Below, one piece after another: positions 9,250-17,775 of a stretch of DNA of 64,000 nucleotides. The first letter of the stretch is position 1. Each line of letters starts with the position of its first letter. This DNA is from Jeotgalibaca sp. MA1X17-3 (GTDB lineage: Bacteria; Bacillota; Bacilli; Lactobacillales; Aerococcaceae). The notes under the pieces were generated by a model, which had not been told where the DNA came from, searched no databases, and saw only the letters and a program-made list of their open reading frames with translations. The position numbers and the translations under genes were made by a program. The stretch covers positions 434,001 to 498,000 of the forward strand of contig NZ_CP090983.1 in the NCBI RefSeq assembly GCF_021513155.1, in the 5' to 3' direction.

Positions 9250-9263
9250 TTAATCTAGATCAA
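9250..9263. promoter_or_regulatory. FNR-like box before the CPG-motif ATPase gene
   Basis: TTAATCTAGATCAA differs from the FNR/FLP consensus TTGAT-N4-ATCAA by one base. It lies 62 bases before the ATPase ATG and directly downstream of the Fnr-like gene's terminator. Binding by the adjacent regulator is inferred. Confidence 0.6.
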
Positions 9264-9324
9264 TTTATAATTTCACGTATTTGGGTAGAATGAATATATA
9301 AAATAAAGAAAGAGGAGAGATCGT

Positions 9325-11178
9325 ATGCAAGGATATATTTTACGCAGTAAAAACCAAATTACATTTATCAGTGGTATTTTAATTTTGATTGCCTTTACTA
9401 GTCATTTTGCTTTTGGAAATGCAGAAATCTTCAAGATCGCATTAATGATTGCTTCTGTTCTAGGAGTAGCGCCGATTGCGATTCAATCCTATCAAGCACT
9501 AAAAGTGAAGGTGGTAAGTATTGATGTGCTGGTCACAATAGCGGTAATCGGTGCTTTCCTGATTCAAAACTATGAGGAGTCAGCTATTGTAACCTTTTTA
9601 TTCTTATTTGGAGCTTGGCTAGAAGCACGAACACTGAATTCTACTCGTTCAGCTATTCGGGAACTAACAGAAATGGCACCAGAAGTTGCGGAAAGATTAA
9701 ATGAAGCGGGTAAATTTGTAGAAGTGAGTATAGATGAAGTGGATGTAGGCGATAGGCTTCTTGTTAAGACAGGTGCAAAAGTTCCCGTTGATGGAACCGT
9801 CTTAGTTGGAGAAGGTCATATTAATGAAGCCAGCATTACCGGGGAATCTGTTCCAGTAAATAAAATGGAAGGCTCCAAAGTCTTCGCAGGAACGATATTA
9901 GAAAATGGAACGATTCAAATCCAGGCCGATCGTGTTGGAGAAGACACTACTTTTGGTCGTATTATTGAGCTAGTCGAAGAAGCACAGGATTCAAAATCAG
10001 AAGCCGAACGTTTTATTGATCGATTTTCAAAATGGTATACGCCAGCTGTTCTTGTTTTAGCAATCGTTGTTTGGTTATCCTCACGAGATATAGAATTAGC
10101 CATCACTATTTTAGTGCTTGGATGTCCGGGAGCACTAGTGATCGGAGTACCGGTTTCGAATGTATCAGGTATTGGAAATGGTGCCCGTAATGGTGTTTTA
10201 TTAAAAGGAAGCGAAGTTATTCATGACTTTTCGAGAGTTGACACGATGATATTTGATAAAACAGGTACGTTAACGATTGGAAATCCAGAAGTATCAGGAA
10301 CAAAAGTCTATGGAGACAACACGGAAAAGGCGCTTCAATTGTTAGCAAGTGTAGAGAATGAGTCCGATCATCCATTAGCAAAGGCAGTTCTTTCTACTTT
10401 ACCTCATCTTCAACTTTTAGAAGTCACTCGTACGGATGTGGTTAAGGGTGGAGGAATTATCGCCGAAGTCGAAGGATATCAGGTTATTGTTGGAAATGTC
10501 GCATTAATGAAAGAAGAAAATATTAATTTGAACAAAGAAGCCATTCGCTATGTCGAAGAGTTAGAAAAAGATGGAAACTCATTGGTCTTAACTGCAGTGG
10601 ATGGGGAACTAAAAGTAGTGATGGGGATTCGCGATCAAGTTCGTCCTGGAGTTAAAGAAGAATTAGAAAAATTGAAAAAGTTAGGTGTTAAGAATTTAAT
10701 TGTTCTTTCGGGAGATAACCAAGGAACCGTTGATGTGGTCGCTCGCGAATTAGGTCTAACAGAAGCGCACGGACATATGCTACCTGAAGATAAATCAGCT
10801 TATTTAGTAGAGAGACAAAATAAGGGAGAAATTGTCGCATTCATTGGAGATGGTGTGAACGATAGTCCATCTCTTGCTAGAGCGGATATTGGAATTGCAA
10901 TGGGAAGCGGGACTGATGTTGCGATTGAAACATCAGATGTTGTTTTGATGAATTCAGACTTCAAAAATCTATCTCATGCCCTAGGATTAACAAAAGCAAC
11001 GGCTCGGAATATGGTTCAAAATATTATAATCGCAATAGGTGTCGTGGTTGTTCTTATTGTCAGCTTGTTCTTCAGTGATTGGATGAACATGTCTGTTGGA
11101 ATGCTCGTTCATGAAGGAAGTATTTTAATCGTTATTTTAAATGGTATGCGTCTATTGAAATATCATTTAAAAAATTAA
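9325..11178 (+). CDS. P1B-type metal-transporting ATPase with a CPG motif
   Basis: A 617-residue heavy-metal P-type ATPase without an N-terminal metal-binding domain. It contains TGES (172-175, actuator), the membrane Cys motif CPG at 267-269, the phosphorylated Asp D311 in DKTGT, the HP dipeptide at 349-350 and GDGVNDSP near residue 510. The usual motifs of the family are CPC, CPH or SPC; CPG is unusual and leaves the metal unknown. An FNR-like box precedes the gene and a separate CxxC metallochaperone gene follows, suggesting redox-linked metal export or delivery. A GAGGAGAG site precedes ATG. No His-rich tail is present. Copper, zinc, iron and cobalt all remain possible. Confidence 0.88.
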   Translation: MQGYILRSKNQITFISGILILIAFTSHFAFGNAEIFKIALMIASVLGVAPIAIQSYQALKVKVVSIDVLVTIAVIGAFLIQNYEESAIVTFLFLFGAWLEARTLNSTRSAIRELTEMAPEVAERLNEAGKFVEVSIDEVDVGDRLLVKTGAKVPVDGTVLVGEGHINEASITGESVPVNKMEGSKVFAGTILENGTIQIQADRVGEDTTFGRIIELVEEAQDSKSEAERFIDRFSKWYTPAVLVLAIVVWLSSRDIELAITILVLGCPGALVIGVPVSNVSGIGNGARNGVLLKGSEVIHDFSRVDTMIFDKTGTLTIGNPEVSGTKVYGDNTEKALQLLASVENESDHPLAKAVLSTLPHLQLLEVTRTDVVKGGGIIAEVEGYQVIVGNVALMKEENINLNKEAIRYVEELEKDGNSLVLTAVDGELKVVMGIRDQVRPGVKEELEKLKKLGVKNLIVLSGDNQGTVDVVARELGLTEAHGHMLPEDKSAYLVERQNKGEIVAFIGDGVNDSPSLARADIGIAMGSGTDVAIETSDVVLMNSDFKNLSHALGLTKATARNMVQNIIIAIGVVVVLIVSLFFSDWMNMSVGMLVHEGSILIVILNGMRLLKYHLKN

Positions 11179-11188
11179 TAAAGAATAG

Positions 11189-11202
11189 TTGATTCAGATC
11201 AA
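11189..11202. promoter_or_regulatory. Perfect FNR-type box before the metallochaperone gene
   Basis: TTGATTCAGATCAA is an exact TTGAT-N4-ATCAA palindrome, 82 bases before the chaperone ATG. It implies a separate, Fnr-like-controlled promoter for the two small genes that follow the ATPase. Confidence 0.75.
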
Positions 11203-11283
11203 GAGTTTGTTCACGATTATTTGTTATCCTATAGATGTAGATAGGAAAGAAAAAATATATAAAATAAAAAGGAGAATTTCATT

Positions 11284-11517
11284 ATGAAAAAAGCAACCTT
11301 ACAATTAGAAACGTTAACTTGTCCATCGTGTTTACAAAAAATTGAGAATGCAACAAAGAGCTTAAATGGTGTCGATACTGAAAGTGTTAAAGTATTATTC
11401 AATGCGAGTAAAGCAAGAATGACATTTGATGAAAATATTATTTCAATTGAAGAAATTGAAAAAGCAATCCGAACAGTAGGTTACGAAGTTGAGAAAACCA
11501 GTGTAAGAGATGCTTAA
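11284..11517 (+). CDS. HMA-domain metallochaperone (CopZ-like)
   Basis: A 77-residue single HMA (ferredoxin-like) domain with the metal-binding CxxC in LTCPSCLQKIENA near residue 15, where CopZ and MerP proteins carry MxCxxC. The position two before the first Cys is Leu rather than the usual Met, a small departure. It follows the CPG-motif ATPase, which lacks its own HMA domain, so the two likely act as a chaperone-pump pair in the cytosol. AAGGAGAA precedes ATG. A perfect FNR-type box stands upstream. Metal identity is not evident. Confidence 0.88.
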   Translation: MKKATLQLETLTCPSCLQKIENATKSLNGVDTESVKVLFNASKARMTFDENIISIEEIEKAIRTVGYEVEKTSVRDA

Positions 11518-11560
11518 ATTAAAAATTATACCTAGTAAGTAAAGAAGGGAGACTTTAGAT

Positions 11561-11785
11561 ATGGAAACGTGGCTACCAAGCTTAATTACGGACACTCCAG
11601 AAGAAGGATACGATTTGGCGGTTACTTTAGCTCGAAAGGCAGTAGGGATGATCCAACCAGATCCAGAGGTTAAGAAACGTTTGCGACCGATTTATGCAGA
11701 AAATGCAGATAGTTTAACCTTTGCCTCGCAAGTTGTCGCTATTCATTTCCAAACTGTTGCTGCTGCAAATAACTATTGGAAATAA
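11561..11785 (+). CDS. Small protein of unknown function in the metal cassette
   Basis: A 74-residue, soluble, mostly helical protein preceded by a good GAAGGGAG site, 43 bases after the chaperone stop and before the shared terminator, so it belongs to the same transcript. It has no Cys; two His residues are absent except one in AIHFQTV. The C-terminus is aromatic (NNYWK). I do not recognise the family. Its place at the end of an Fnr-box metal ATPase/chaperone cassette suggests a linked role, but nothing in the sequence states it. Confidence 0.75.
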   Translation: METWLPSLITDTPEEGYDLAVTLARKAVGMIQPDPEVKKRLRPIYAENADSLTFASQVVAIHFQTVAAANNYWK

Positions 11786-11820
11786 GTTTAGTGAGTTTAG
11801 AAATTAAATATAAAAAAATA

Positions 11821-11864
11821 AATCAGGGATAAGTACCTTTTGGGTGCTATCCTTGATTTTTTTT
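11821..11864 (+). terminator. Terminator of the metal cassette
   Basis: An imperfect hairpin AATCAGGGATA...ACC / GGGTGCTATCCTTGATT followed by eight T. Confidence 0.75.
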
Positions 11865-11931
11865 ATTATTAAGAAGATAGATATTTGCGAATAAGTACAA
11901 AAAATGAAAACAAACTTTCTATTGGTTGTAC

Positions 11932-12492
11932 TCACCATAATTTTTCTAATGTTTTTTTATAAAGTGAGATCATTTCTTCACGACTAACTTTATTTTTATT
12001 ATTCTTGTACCAATAAACAGATTGGATTGTTATTCCCATAATTATTTGTGCTTTGTATTCAGTAACAATAGCGATATCGTTCTTATTTTCTCCGGTGTTT
12101 ACTTGATCTCTTAACATTTTTTGTCCATACTCTTGAATACTTTCAAGCTCTATCGTGATATCTGCATTCATTTGCAAACTAAAAATGAGATCCAACAGAT
12201 TATCAAATTGATTTAGTAATTGTTCAAAAACCAAAATAAAAAAATCGTTTTCTTCCGTATTTAATTCTTGAAAGGCATGCTCAAAAATTAAATTCATTTT
12301 ATTCTTAATAAAAAAAGTTAAAAAGTCATATTTATCTAAAAAATGACTATAAAAAGTGGGGCGTCGAATCATAGCAGCTTCACATATTTCTGTTACAGAT
12401 ATTTTTTCAAATTCTTTTTCATGTAATAAGTTTTCAAACGTATGAATTAGTGATTGGTATGTTTTTTGGACTCTTAAATCTAATTGTTCCAT
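11932..12492 (-). CDS. TetR-family transcriptional regulator
   Basis: A 186-residue protein with an N-terminal TetR HTH (ISVTEICEAAMIRRPTFYSHFLDKYDFL, residues about 32-58) and a helical C-terminal ligand domain. It is divergently transcribed from an ABC exporter operon starting 187 bases away. Repressors in this arrangement usually control the exporter and themselves, with the exported drug or peptide as ligand. The intergenic region has inverted repeats that could be its operators. The ligand is unknown. A GGAGATGACTTCC-type site precedes ATG on the minus strand. Confidence 0.88.
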   Translation of the reverse strand: MEQLDLRVQKTYQSLIHTFENLLHEKEFEKISVTEICEAAMIRRPTFYSHFLDKYDFLTFFIKNKMNLIFEHAFQELNTEENDFFILVFEQLLNQFDNLLDLIFSLQMNADITIELESIQEYGQKMLRDQVNTGENKNDIAIVTEYKAQIIMGITIQSVYWYKNNKNKVSREEMISLYKKTLEKLW

Positions 12493-12595
12493 GATTGGAA
12501 GTCATCTCCTTCATCGTTCCCTTACATTTTGATTGTAAACGTTACTTAATGAACAGTTGCAAGATTATGTCTCTTGTCCTCCTTATTCATTCACG

Positions 12596-12657
12596 TATAC
12601 TTTTAAGTATAGCAGATGTAAGTAAAGATACAAATGTTCATTTACTTTCAGTTGAAC
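12596..12657. promoter_or_regulatory. Candidate operators between the TetR gene and the ABC exporter
   Basis: Two inverted repeats lie here: TATACTT-TT-AAGTATA (12596-12611) and GTTCA-N12-TGAAC (12636-12657). A further TGAAC half-site stands near 12550 on the TetR side. They sit where promoters for both divergent genes are expected. Assignment to the TetR protein is inference. Confidence 0.4.
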
Positions 12658-12679
12658 GTTAAATAAAGGTGGGGAAAAA

Positions 12680-13618
12680 ATGTCTATGATAGAAGTAAAA
12701 CATGTGACTAAAGATTATGGAGCTGGACGCGGAATTTTTGATGTTTCTTTTGATGTAGAAGAAGGAGAAGTTTTCGGATTTTTAGGACCGAATGGCGCTG
12801 GGAAGACGACAACGATTCGTCATTTAATGGGGTTTACAAAAGCGCAAGAAGGAGACTTATCTATTAATGGAAAAGATAGCTGGAAATCAGCAGCCAGAAT
12901 GAAGCAAGATATTGGATATTTACCAGGAGAATTGGCCTTTCCAAAAAATATGACAGGAGATCAGTTCATTAGATTTATGGCAGAAGAAAGACAGATGACT
13001 GACATGACAAGGGCAATAAGACTAAAAGAACGATTCGATATAGATACTTCTGAAGAAATAAAAAAAATGAGTCTGGGTACGAAAAGAAAGTTGGCAATTG
13101 TAACTGCTTTTATGCATAATCCTAAAATTCTAATCCTAGATGAACCGACTTCAGGATTAGATCCAGTCATGCAAGAACGCTTCATTCAATTTATCTTAAC
13201 TGAAAAGGAAGAAGGAAAAACAATCCTTTTATCTAGCCACATCTTTAGTGAGGTCGATGCAACTTGTGATCGTATTGCAATTATTAAAGAAGGTGTTGTA
13301 GTCTCAACAATCGAAGCGGCTCAGTTGAAACAAAATGAGAATAAAGCTTTTAAAATTGAGTTTGCTAGTTTTGAGGATTATCAAAATTTTATAAAAACTA
13401 CGAAGTTCCTTACTCCGATTAAAAGACCCGAACAAAATCAAGTGAAACTGAATCTAATAGATGAGAAGCTACAGCAACTTTTTATGGAGTTGAGCGAAGT
13501 GAAAATCCATTTTATTTCTGAAATAAAATTTACTCTCGAAGACTACTTTATGGATTTCTATGATCGCAAGAAAACAGTGGCTGATGGAGAGGAGAATTTA
13601 CAATATGGCTTACATTGA
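12680..13618 (+). CDS. ABC transporter ATP-binding protein (exporter subunit A)
   Basis: A 312-residue ABC ATPase. It has Walker A GPNGAGKTT (about 38-46), signature MSLGTKRKLAI (a variant of LSGGQ), Walker B ILILDEPTSGLD and the H-loop SSHIF. A C-terminal extension of about 90 residues follows, typical of drug and bacitracin/lantibiotic-type exporters. GGTGGGG precedes ATG. It is followed by a paralogous ATPase overlapping by 14 bases and then one permease, so the transporter may use a heterodimeric ATPase pair. Confidence 0.9.
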   Translation: MSMIEVKHVTKDYGAGRGIFDVSFDVEEGEVFGFLGPNGAGKTTTIRHLMGFTKAQEGDLSINGKDSWKSAARMKQDIGYLPGELAFPKNMTGDQFIRFMAEERQMTDMTRAIRLKERFDIDTSEEIKKMSLGTKRKLAIVTAFMHNPKILILDEPTSGLDPVMQERFIQFILTEKEEGKTILLSSHIFSEVDATCDRIAIIKEGVVVSTIEAAQLKQNENKAFKIEFASFEDYQNFIKTTKFLTPIKRPEQNQVKLNLIDEKLQQLFMELSEVKIHFISEIKFTLEDYFMDFYDRKKTVADGEENLQYGLH

Positions 13619-14498
13619 AATCAACCATCTAACAAAGGATTACGGTAAAGGCCGAGGTGTATTTGATATATCTTTAGAAATAGAAAAAGGAGAAATATAT
13701 GGTTTTGTAGGAATTAATGGAGCAGGGAAAACGACTACGATTCGTCACATGATGGGCTTTCTGAAACCGGATGAAGGTAGCGTTACGATCAATGAGCTAG
13801 ATGCTACAAAAAATAGTGCAGAAGTTAAACGTTACGTGTCCTATATTCCGGGAGAAATCAATTTTCCAGGAAATACGACAGGTGAAGGATTCTTAAAGGA
13901 TCAAATGTATTTATCTGGCCGAGGAAGTTGGGAGCACGCAAAGGAATTGAGTAACCTCCTTCAATTAGATATGACATCTCCTGTTCGTTCTATGAGTAAG
14001 GGGATGAAACAAAAAACAGCGATTGTTTCAGCTTTTGCATCCGATGCAGAACTTTTAATTATGGATGAACCAACTACAGGATTAGATCCGTTAATGCGTG
14101 ACATTTTTCTTGATCTCTTAAAAAAAGAAAAAGAAAAAGGCAAGACAATTTTTATGTCGAGTCATATTTTCCGAGAAGTAGAAGAAGTCTGTGACCGAGT
14201 AGCTGTGATTCGAGAGGGGAAAATGATTGAAGTTACTGACATGAAAAAAATTCGGTATAACCAAAATAAAATATATCGAATGGAATTTAAGTCACTTGAA
14301 GATTTTGAACGTTTCTTACGTTTAAACTACCAAATCGAACAAGTGAAAGCAGATGACTTGCAAGTGTTTATCCAGATTCATGATCATGATATCAACCATC
14401 TTATTAACGATTTGAAAACCTTTGATTTAGTTTATTTTAAGGAAATCAAAAACTCATTTGAAAAGTATATTACTAAGGTATTCAAGGAGGAAGTATAA
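13605..14498 (+). CDS. ABC transporter ATP-binding protein (exporter subunit B)
   Basis: A 297-residue paralogue of the preceding ATPase: Walker A GINGAGKTT, signature MSKGMKQKTAI, Walker B LLIMDEPTTGLD and SSHIF. The ATG at 13605 has a GGAGAGGAG site inside the end of the upstream gene; the open frame extends further upstream but only over the neighbour's coding sequence. Its divergence from the first copy (for example INF-PGN versus AFPKN in the helical segment) suggests an old duplication and heterodimer formation. The permease ATG follows its stop immediately. Confidence 0.9.
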   Translation: MAYIEINHLTKDYGKGRGVFDISLEIEKGEIYGFVGINGAGKTTTIRHMMGFLKPDEGSVTINELDATKNSAEVKRYVSYIPGEINFPGNTTGEGFLKDQMYLSGRGSWEHAKELSNLLQLDMTSPVRSMSKGMKQKTAIVSAFASDAELLIMDEPTTGLDPLMRDIFLDLLKKEKEKGKTIFMSSHIFREVEEVCDRVAVIREGKMIEVTDMKKIRYNQNKIYRMEFKSLEDFERFLRLNYQIEQVKADDLQVFIQIHDHDINHLINDLKTFDLVYFKEIKNSFEKYITKVFKEEV

Positions 14499-15968
14499 AT
14501 GTTCTCAAAACCAATTTTTAAGCAAAGTATTCAAGCCAATTGGAAACTATGGGCCATTATAACAATTGTTGCTTCAACGATTTTATCTGGTTTTATCATG
14601 AATTACGATGCAGCAGGATATGCCTCTATTGCTGCGGCAGCAAAAGGAACTGCTTTTTCTAACTTTCTCTCGTCTATGACTAGTCTTTTAGGGAGCTTAG
14701 AAAATTTCTACAAACTGATTGCGGTTATTCTTGGAATTGTCTATGTTGTGTTTACAGCAAATAACCTTGTAGTCAATGAGGTAGACTCTGGCTCTATGGC
14801 TTACACTTTATCAACACCAATTAAGCGTTCCAGTGTTATTTTTACAAAGTCCCTTTACCTTATCTTGTCGGTTGTTTTAATGTATATGATTATTTCATTA
14901 TCTGGATTAGGCGCTTCGCAATTGCAGTATAACAATGTGACTGGTTATGCAATCACGGACGATATAAAAGCAGCGTCAGAAACCTTAAATCAGAAAGAGC
15001 GTTATTTATCGGAACGTTTGTATCTTATCCAAGATGATGACCAAGCCATGCGTGAAGCTGCTGCAGCTCGAGATATGGACACGGATGCTTATTCCATCTA
15101 TTTAAGAAACGTTATTGATACTAATTCCTATGAAAAAGCAGCAAATATTATCACAGATGAACGCGGGGATACCTATGAAAACGATGATGACATGGAAGAC
15201 GAAGATATTGAAATTACAACGAAAGAATTAATTGAAAATCCTACGATGATTTTAGCAAGTAATGATGCTCTGGTAGCTGGTGCACGAGTACAAGGCATTT
15301 CTGTTAATGAATATCGACAATTGATCATGGATGAAATCGAGATGCTAGAAGCGGAAGGGAAGGATACGGAAGAACAAGAATCTCAATTAGAAGTTGTAGT
15401 TACAGAAAACAATACGGAACGGTTATTAAAGACTGTGATTGAGTCTTCTGCAATGGCCCTGAATATTAGTAGTGACCAAATAAATGGAAATTTAACTTTA
15501 ATTAAAAATTCTACTGCTTTAAAGGCATCGATAGAAGCAACGGGTTTAACTGAAAAACAAATTATCACTATGGCCAATCAGGCGATGGTATCAGCAGCAA
15601 GATCGGTCGATACTGCTCTGGAATTCGATATAGAAACCTATTTCTGGTTGAGTCTTGGTTTGCTTACTTTAATTCTAGTCATGAGCTCTATTTCATTCTT
15701 CACATCTACGCTCTTTAATCGAACGGGATTATCTTTGGCTATTGGTGGTGGAATCCCATTTGCTTTCTTCCTGATTACAATGATCCAACAACTGATGGAA
15801 GACAGTACATCTGCACTAGAATACCTCACGATAACCAGTTTATTTGATACAGATGCAATATTAGCTGGTGGAGAGTTTGGCTGGGGATTAGCTGCGTTAG
15901 GAATTATTGCGATAGTCTTATATACAGCGTCAAATGTGATTTTTATAAAAAAAGATTTACCACTTTAA
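14499..15968 (+). CDS. ABC-2-type permease of the TetR-linked exporter
   Basis: A 489-residue membrane protein with an N-terminal membrane segment, a cluster of two more near residues 65-150, a large hydrophilic loop rich in Asp/Glu (about 160-365), then three or four membrane helices at the C-terminus. The layout fits ABC-2 permeases of multidrug exporters, with the long loop probably extracellular. GGAGGAAGTATAA precedes ATG and the start abuts the ATPase stop. Substrate is unknown. Confidence 0.85.
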   Translation: MFSKPIFKQSIQANWKLWAIITIVASTILSGFIMNYDAAGYASIAAAAKGTAFSNFLSSMTSLLGSLENFYKLIAVILGIVYVVFTANNLVVNEVDSGSMAYTLSTPIKRSSVIFTKSLYLILSVVLMYMIISLSGLGASQLQYNNVTGYAITDDIKAASETLNQKERYLSERLYLIQDDDQAMREAAAARDMDTDAYSIYLRNVIDTNSYEKAANIITDERGDTYENDDDMEDEDIEITTKELIENPTMILASNDALVAGARVQGISVNEYRQLIMDEIEMLEAEGKDTEEQESQLEVVVTENNTERLLKTVIESSAMALNISSDQINGNLTLIKNSTALKASIEATGLTEKQIITMANQAMVSAARSVDTALEFDIETYFWLSLGLLTLILVMSSISFFTSTLFNRTGLSLAIGGGIPFAFFLITMIQQLMEDSTSALEYLTITSLFDTDAILAGGEFGWGLAALGIIAIVLYTASNVIFIKKDLPL

Positions 15969-16304
15969 TATTCAGAATATTTGACGAACGAAAATATCGT
16001 TTGATGAAAATGAAGAAGCTTGATTTTTTAGCTCATTCATGAAATACTGAATTCATACAAAATACTACTATTTTGTGTCATCATGTAGAGATATTTGAGA
16101 ACACATTATTGATACAATTTTTATTTACATGTCTTTTAATAACGACTATAACCTTCGTAGACTAGAAAAATATATAGAAATTGTATGGATAGTGGAGCTG
16201 TTCCTGTCATCGTACGTACCAAGTCTGATTTATGTGAAGACATTTCTTGAAAATCATGTAAAGAGTAATAAAAAAATCGAGGGGACATACTGAGGAGGAG
16301 GAAA
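15969..16304. other. Intergenic stretch with no recognised feature
   Basis: This 336-base stretch between the exporter permease and a small membrane protein gene shows no convincing coding frame, hairpin terminator or operator. Only the GAGGAGGAG site at its right end is clear. Confidence 0.5.
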
Positions 16305-16769
16305 ATGAACAAGCAGATCTTTGCAAAATCAAACATTCCAGTTTATTTTAGCTTTATAGTACTAGCAGTCGTAAATTTTACTTATGTAGCTGCTGAAATA
16401 AATAAACCTCATGTTCTAAAGTCTATGGGGTATGATTTTACCGAATCATCCGTATATCAAGTTAGTCAAGCAGAGATTGAAAAATTATCAATGGTCTCTA
16501 ATTATTCACTACAATTGGAGAATGCTTTTATAATCCTTTCTCTTCTATGTATGCTTTTCTTACTCACTAAAAGGGTTCGGCCTTTTTTTACAAGTCTAGT
16601 CATTATGACATTTAGTTTCTTTTCGTTACTATTTCTCTTAAATATAGGCCTAGCTGTGATACTTGAAGCTCCTCAGGGAAATCTAACTCAGTTACTGGTT
16701 ATTCCTTTTCAATTCCTAGTTTTTATTTGCATATATGGATTTGTAAGATTTAGAAGCGAGATAAAGTAG
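16305..16769 (+). CDS. Small four-helix membrane protein, unknown function
   Basis: A 154-residue protein with four predicted membrane helices (about residues 12-30, 70-90, 96-118 and 125-147) and an extracellular-sized loop between the first two. A strong GGAGGAGGAA site precedes ATG. I do not recognise a family. It lies alone between the TetR-linked exporter and a terminator-like hairpin, with no clear partner. Confidence 0.7.
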   Translation: MNKQIFAKSNIPVYFSFIVLAVVNFTYVAAEINKPHVLKSMGYDFTESSVYQVSQAEIEKLSMVSNYSLQLENAFIILSLLCMLFLLTKRVRPFFTSLVIMTFSFFSLLFLLNIGLAVILEAPQGNLTQLLVIPFQFLVFICIYGFVRFRSEIK

Positions 16770-16806
16770 AAGGTGCAATTTTGATAGTAAATAACGATAT
16801 CATAGA

Positions 16807-16838
16807 AGAGGTTGGGACAAAAATCCCAGCCTCTTTCC
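16807..16838 (+). terminator. Terminator-like hairpin
   Basis: Stem AGAGGTTGGGA / TCCCAGCCTCT with a CAAAAA loop and a short T run. GAGGTTGGGA...TCCCAGCCTC hairpins recur downstream of genes in many Lactobacillales genomes (from memory). Confidence 0.7.
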
Positions 16839-17045
16839 TGCTTCTTAACCATATTCTTAAACGTGGAATAAACCGACATCCACTTCCCAATTCATATTCA
16901 GATAGTCTGCGATGATTTTCCGTTTATTTGCTCCAGTGTTCGGGTTTAAACACCTTTTGTCTCGTTCTCTTTTTAATAAAAAGAGCAAAGAATCGCTCAT
17001 AGATAAAGGGTTTTGATGGATTTCAGAACTGCTTGTGATTATGTT
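16839..17045. repeat. Possible conserved intergenic element upstream of an ABC exporter
   Basis: The stretch between the hairpin and the next ABC gene is richer in structure than ordinary spacer. It includes TTTTTAATAAAAA and AGCGATTCTTTGCTCTTT-type inverted segments on the minus strand, and a minus-strand 47-codon open frame (17000 to 16857). From memory, similar sequence recurs between genes in Enterococcus and Carnobacterium relatives. I cannot decide between an IS remnant, an interspersed repeat and a small RNA. Confidence 0.3.
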
Positions 17046-17076
17046 ACAATTAGTTCTTAGATGAGGAGGTTTTTTT

Positions 17077-17775
17077 ATGTTAAGAGTAAATAACTTGAGT
17101 AAGTCCTATAAAAATATGAAAGCAGTTGATCATGTAAGTTTTAATATTCATGAAGGAGAAGTTGCCGTTCTTGTCGGACCAAATGGAGCGGGTAAGTCAA
17201 CAACCATTAAAAGTATTGTTGGTCTCTTACGGTTTAAAGGAGAAATAGAAATAGGGCCATACGATAATAAAGACTTAAAAGCGAAGCGGATTTTAGCTTA
17301 TGTTCCAGAAATACCAACATTATTTCCTCTACTTACAGTTCGGGAACACATTGAGTATATGGCTTTAGCTTATGGAAAAGTTGTTGATAACGAGAAAATT
17401 GATACCTTACTAAAAAGGTTTGACTTAGAGGATAAACAAAATAAATTAGGTGATGAACTCTCTAAAGGGATGATGCAGAAAGTGAGTATCTGTGCGGCAG
17501 TTATTGTTGATCCCGAAGTAATTATTTTAGATGAGCCAATGATTGGCCTTGATCCAAAGGCTATTAAAGAAATAAAAAAATTAATTATTGAATTAAAAGC
17601 AGAAAATAAAACGGTTATGATCAGTACCCATATGATTGAAATGATCGAAGACTTGTGGGATCGTGTTATTTTTATGAAGGAAGGGAAGGTTATTGATAAT
17701 GTTGTCCGTTCAGAGACGGATCAAATAGATTTAGAAGAATTATTTTTTACCATAACAGGTGAGGACAATGAATAG
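17077..17775 (+). CDS. ABC transporter ATP-binding protein
   Basis: A 232-residue ABC ATPase with Walker A GPNGAGKST (about 34-42), signature LSKGMMQKVSI, Walker B VIILDEPMIGLD and STHM. The degenerate LSKGM signature is common in exporters of the EcsA/YthP group. GAGGAGG precedes ATG. Its last bases overlap the start of a large membrane protein gene, its likely permease partner. Confidence 0.9.
   Translation: MLRVNNLSKSYKNMKAVDHVSFNIHEGEVAVLVGPNGAGKSTTIKSIVGLLRFKGEIEIGPYDNKDLKAKRILAYVPEIPTLFPLLTVREHIEYMALAYGKVVDNEKIDTLLKRFDLEDKQNKLGDELSKGMMQKVSICAAVIVDPEVIILDEPMIGLDPKAIKEIKKLIIELKAENKTVMISTHMIEMIEDLWDRVIFMKEGKVIDNVVRSETDQIDLEELFFTITGEDNE

Noticed and set aside
12533..12548. Catabolite-responsive (cre-like) sequence TTGTAAACGTTACTTA near the TetR gene
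   Set aside because: One mismatch at a conserved C and no carbon-metabolism gene beside it; more likely part of the promoter or TetR operator region.
16857..17000. Minus-strand 47-codon open frame
   Set aside because: No ribosome binding site was evident and another frame of the same stretch looks equally protein-like; kept only as part of a possible intergenic element.
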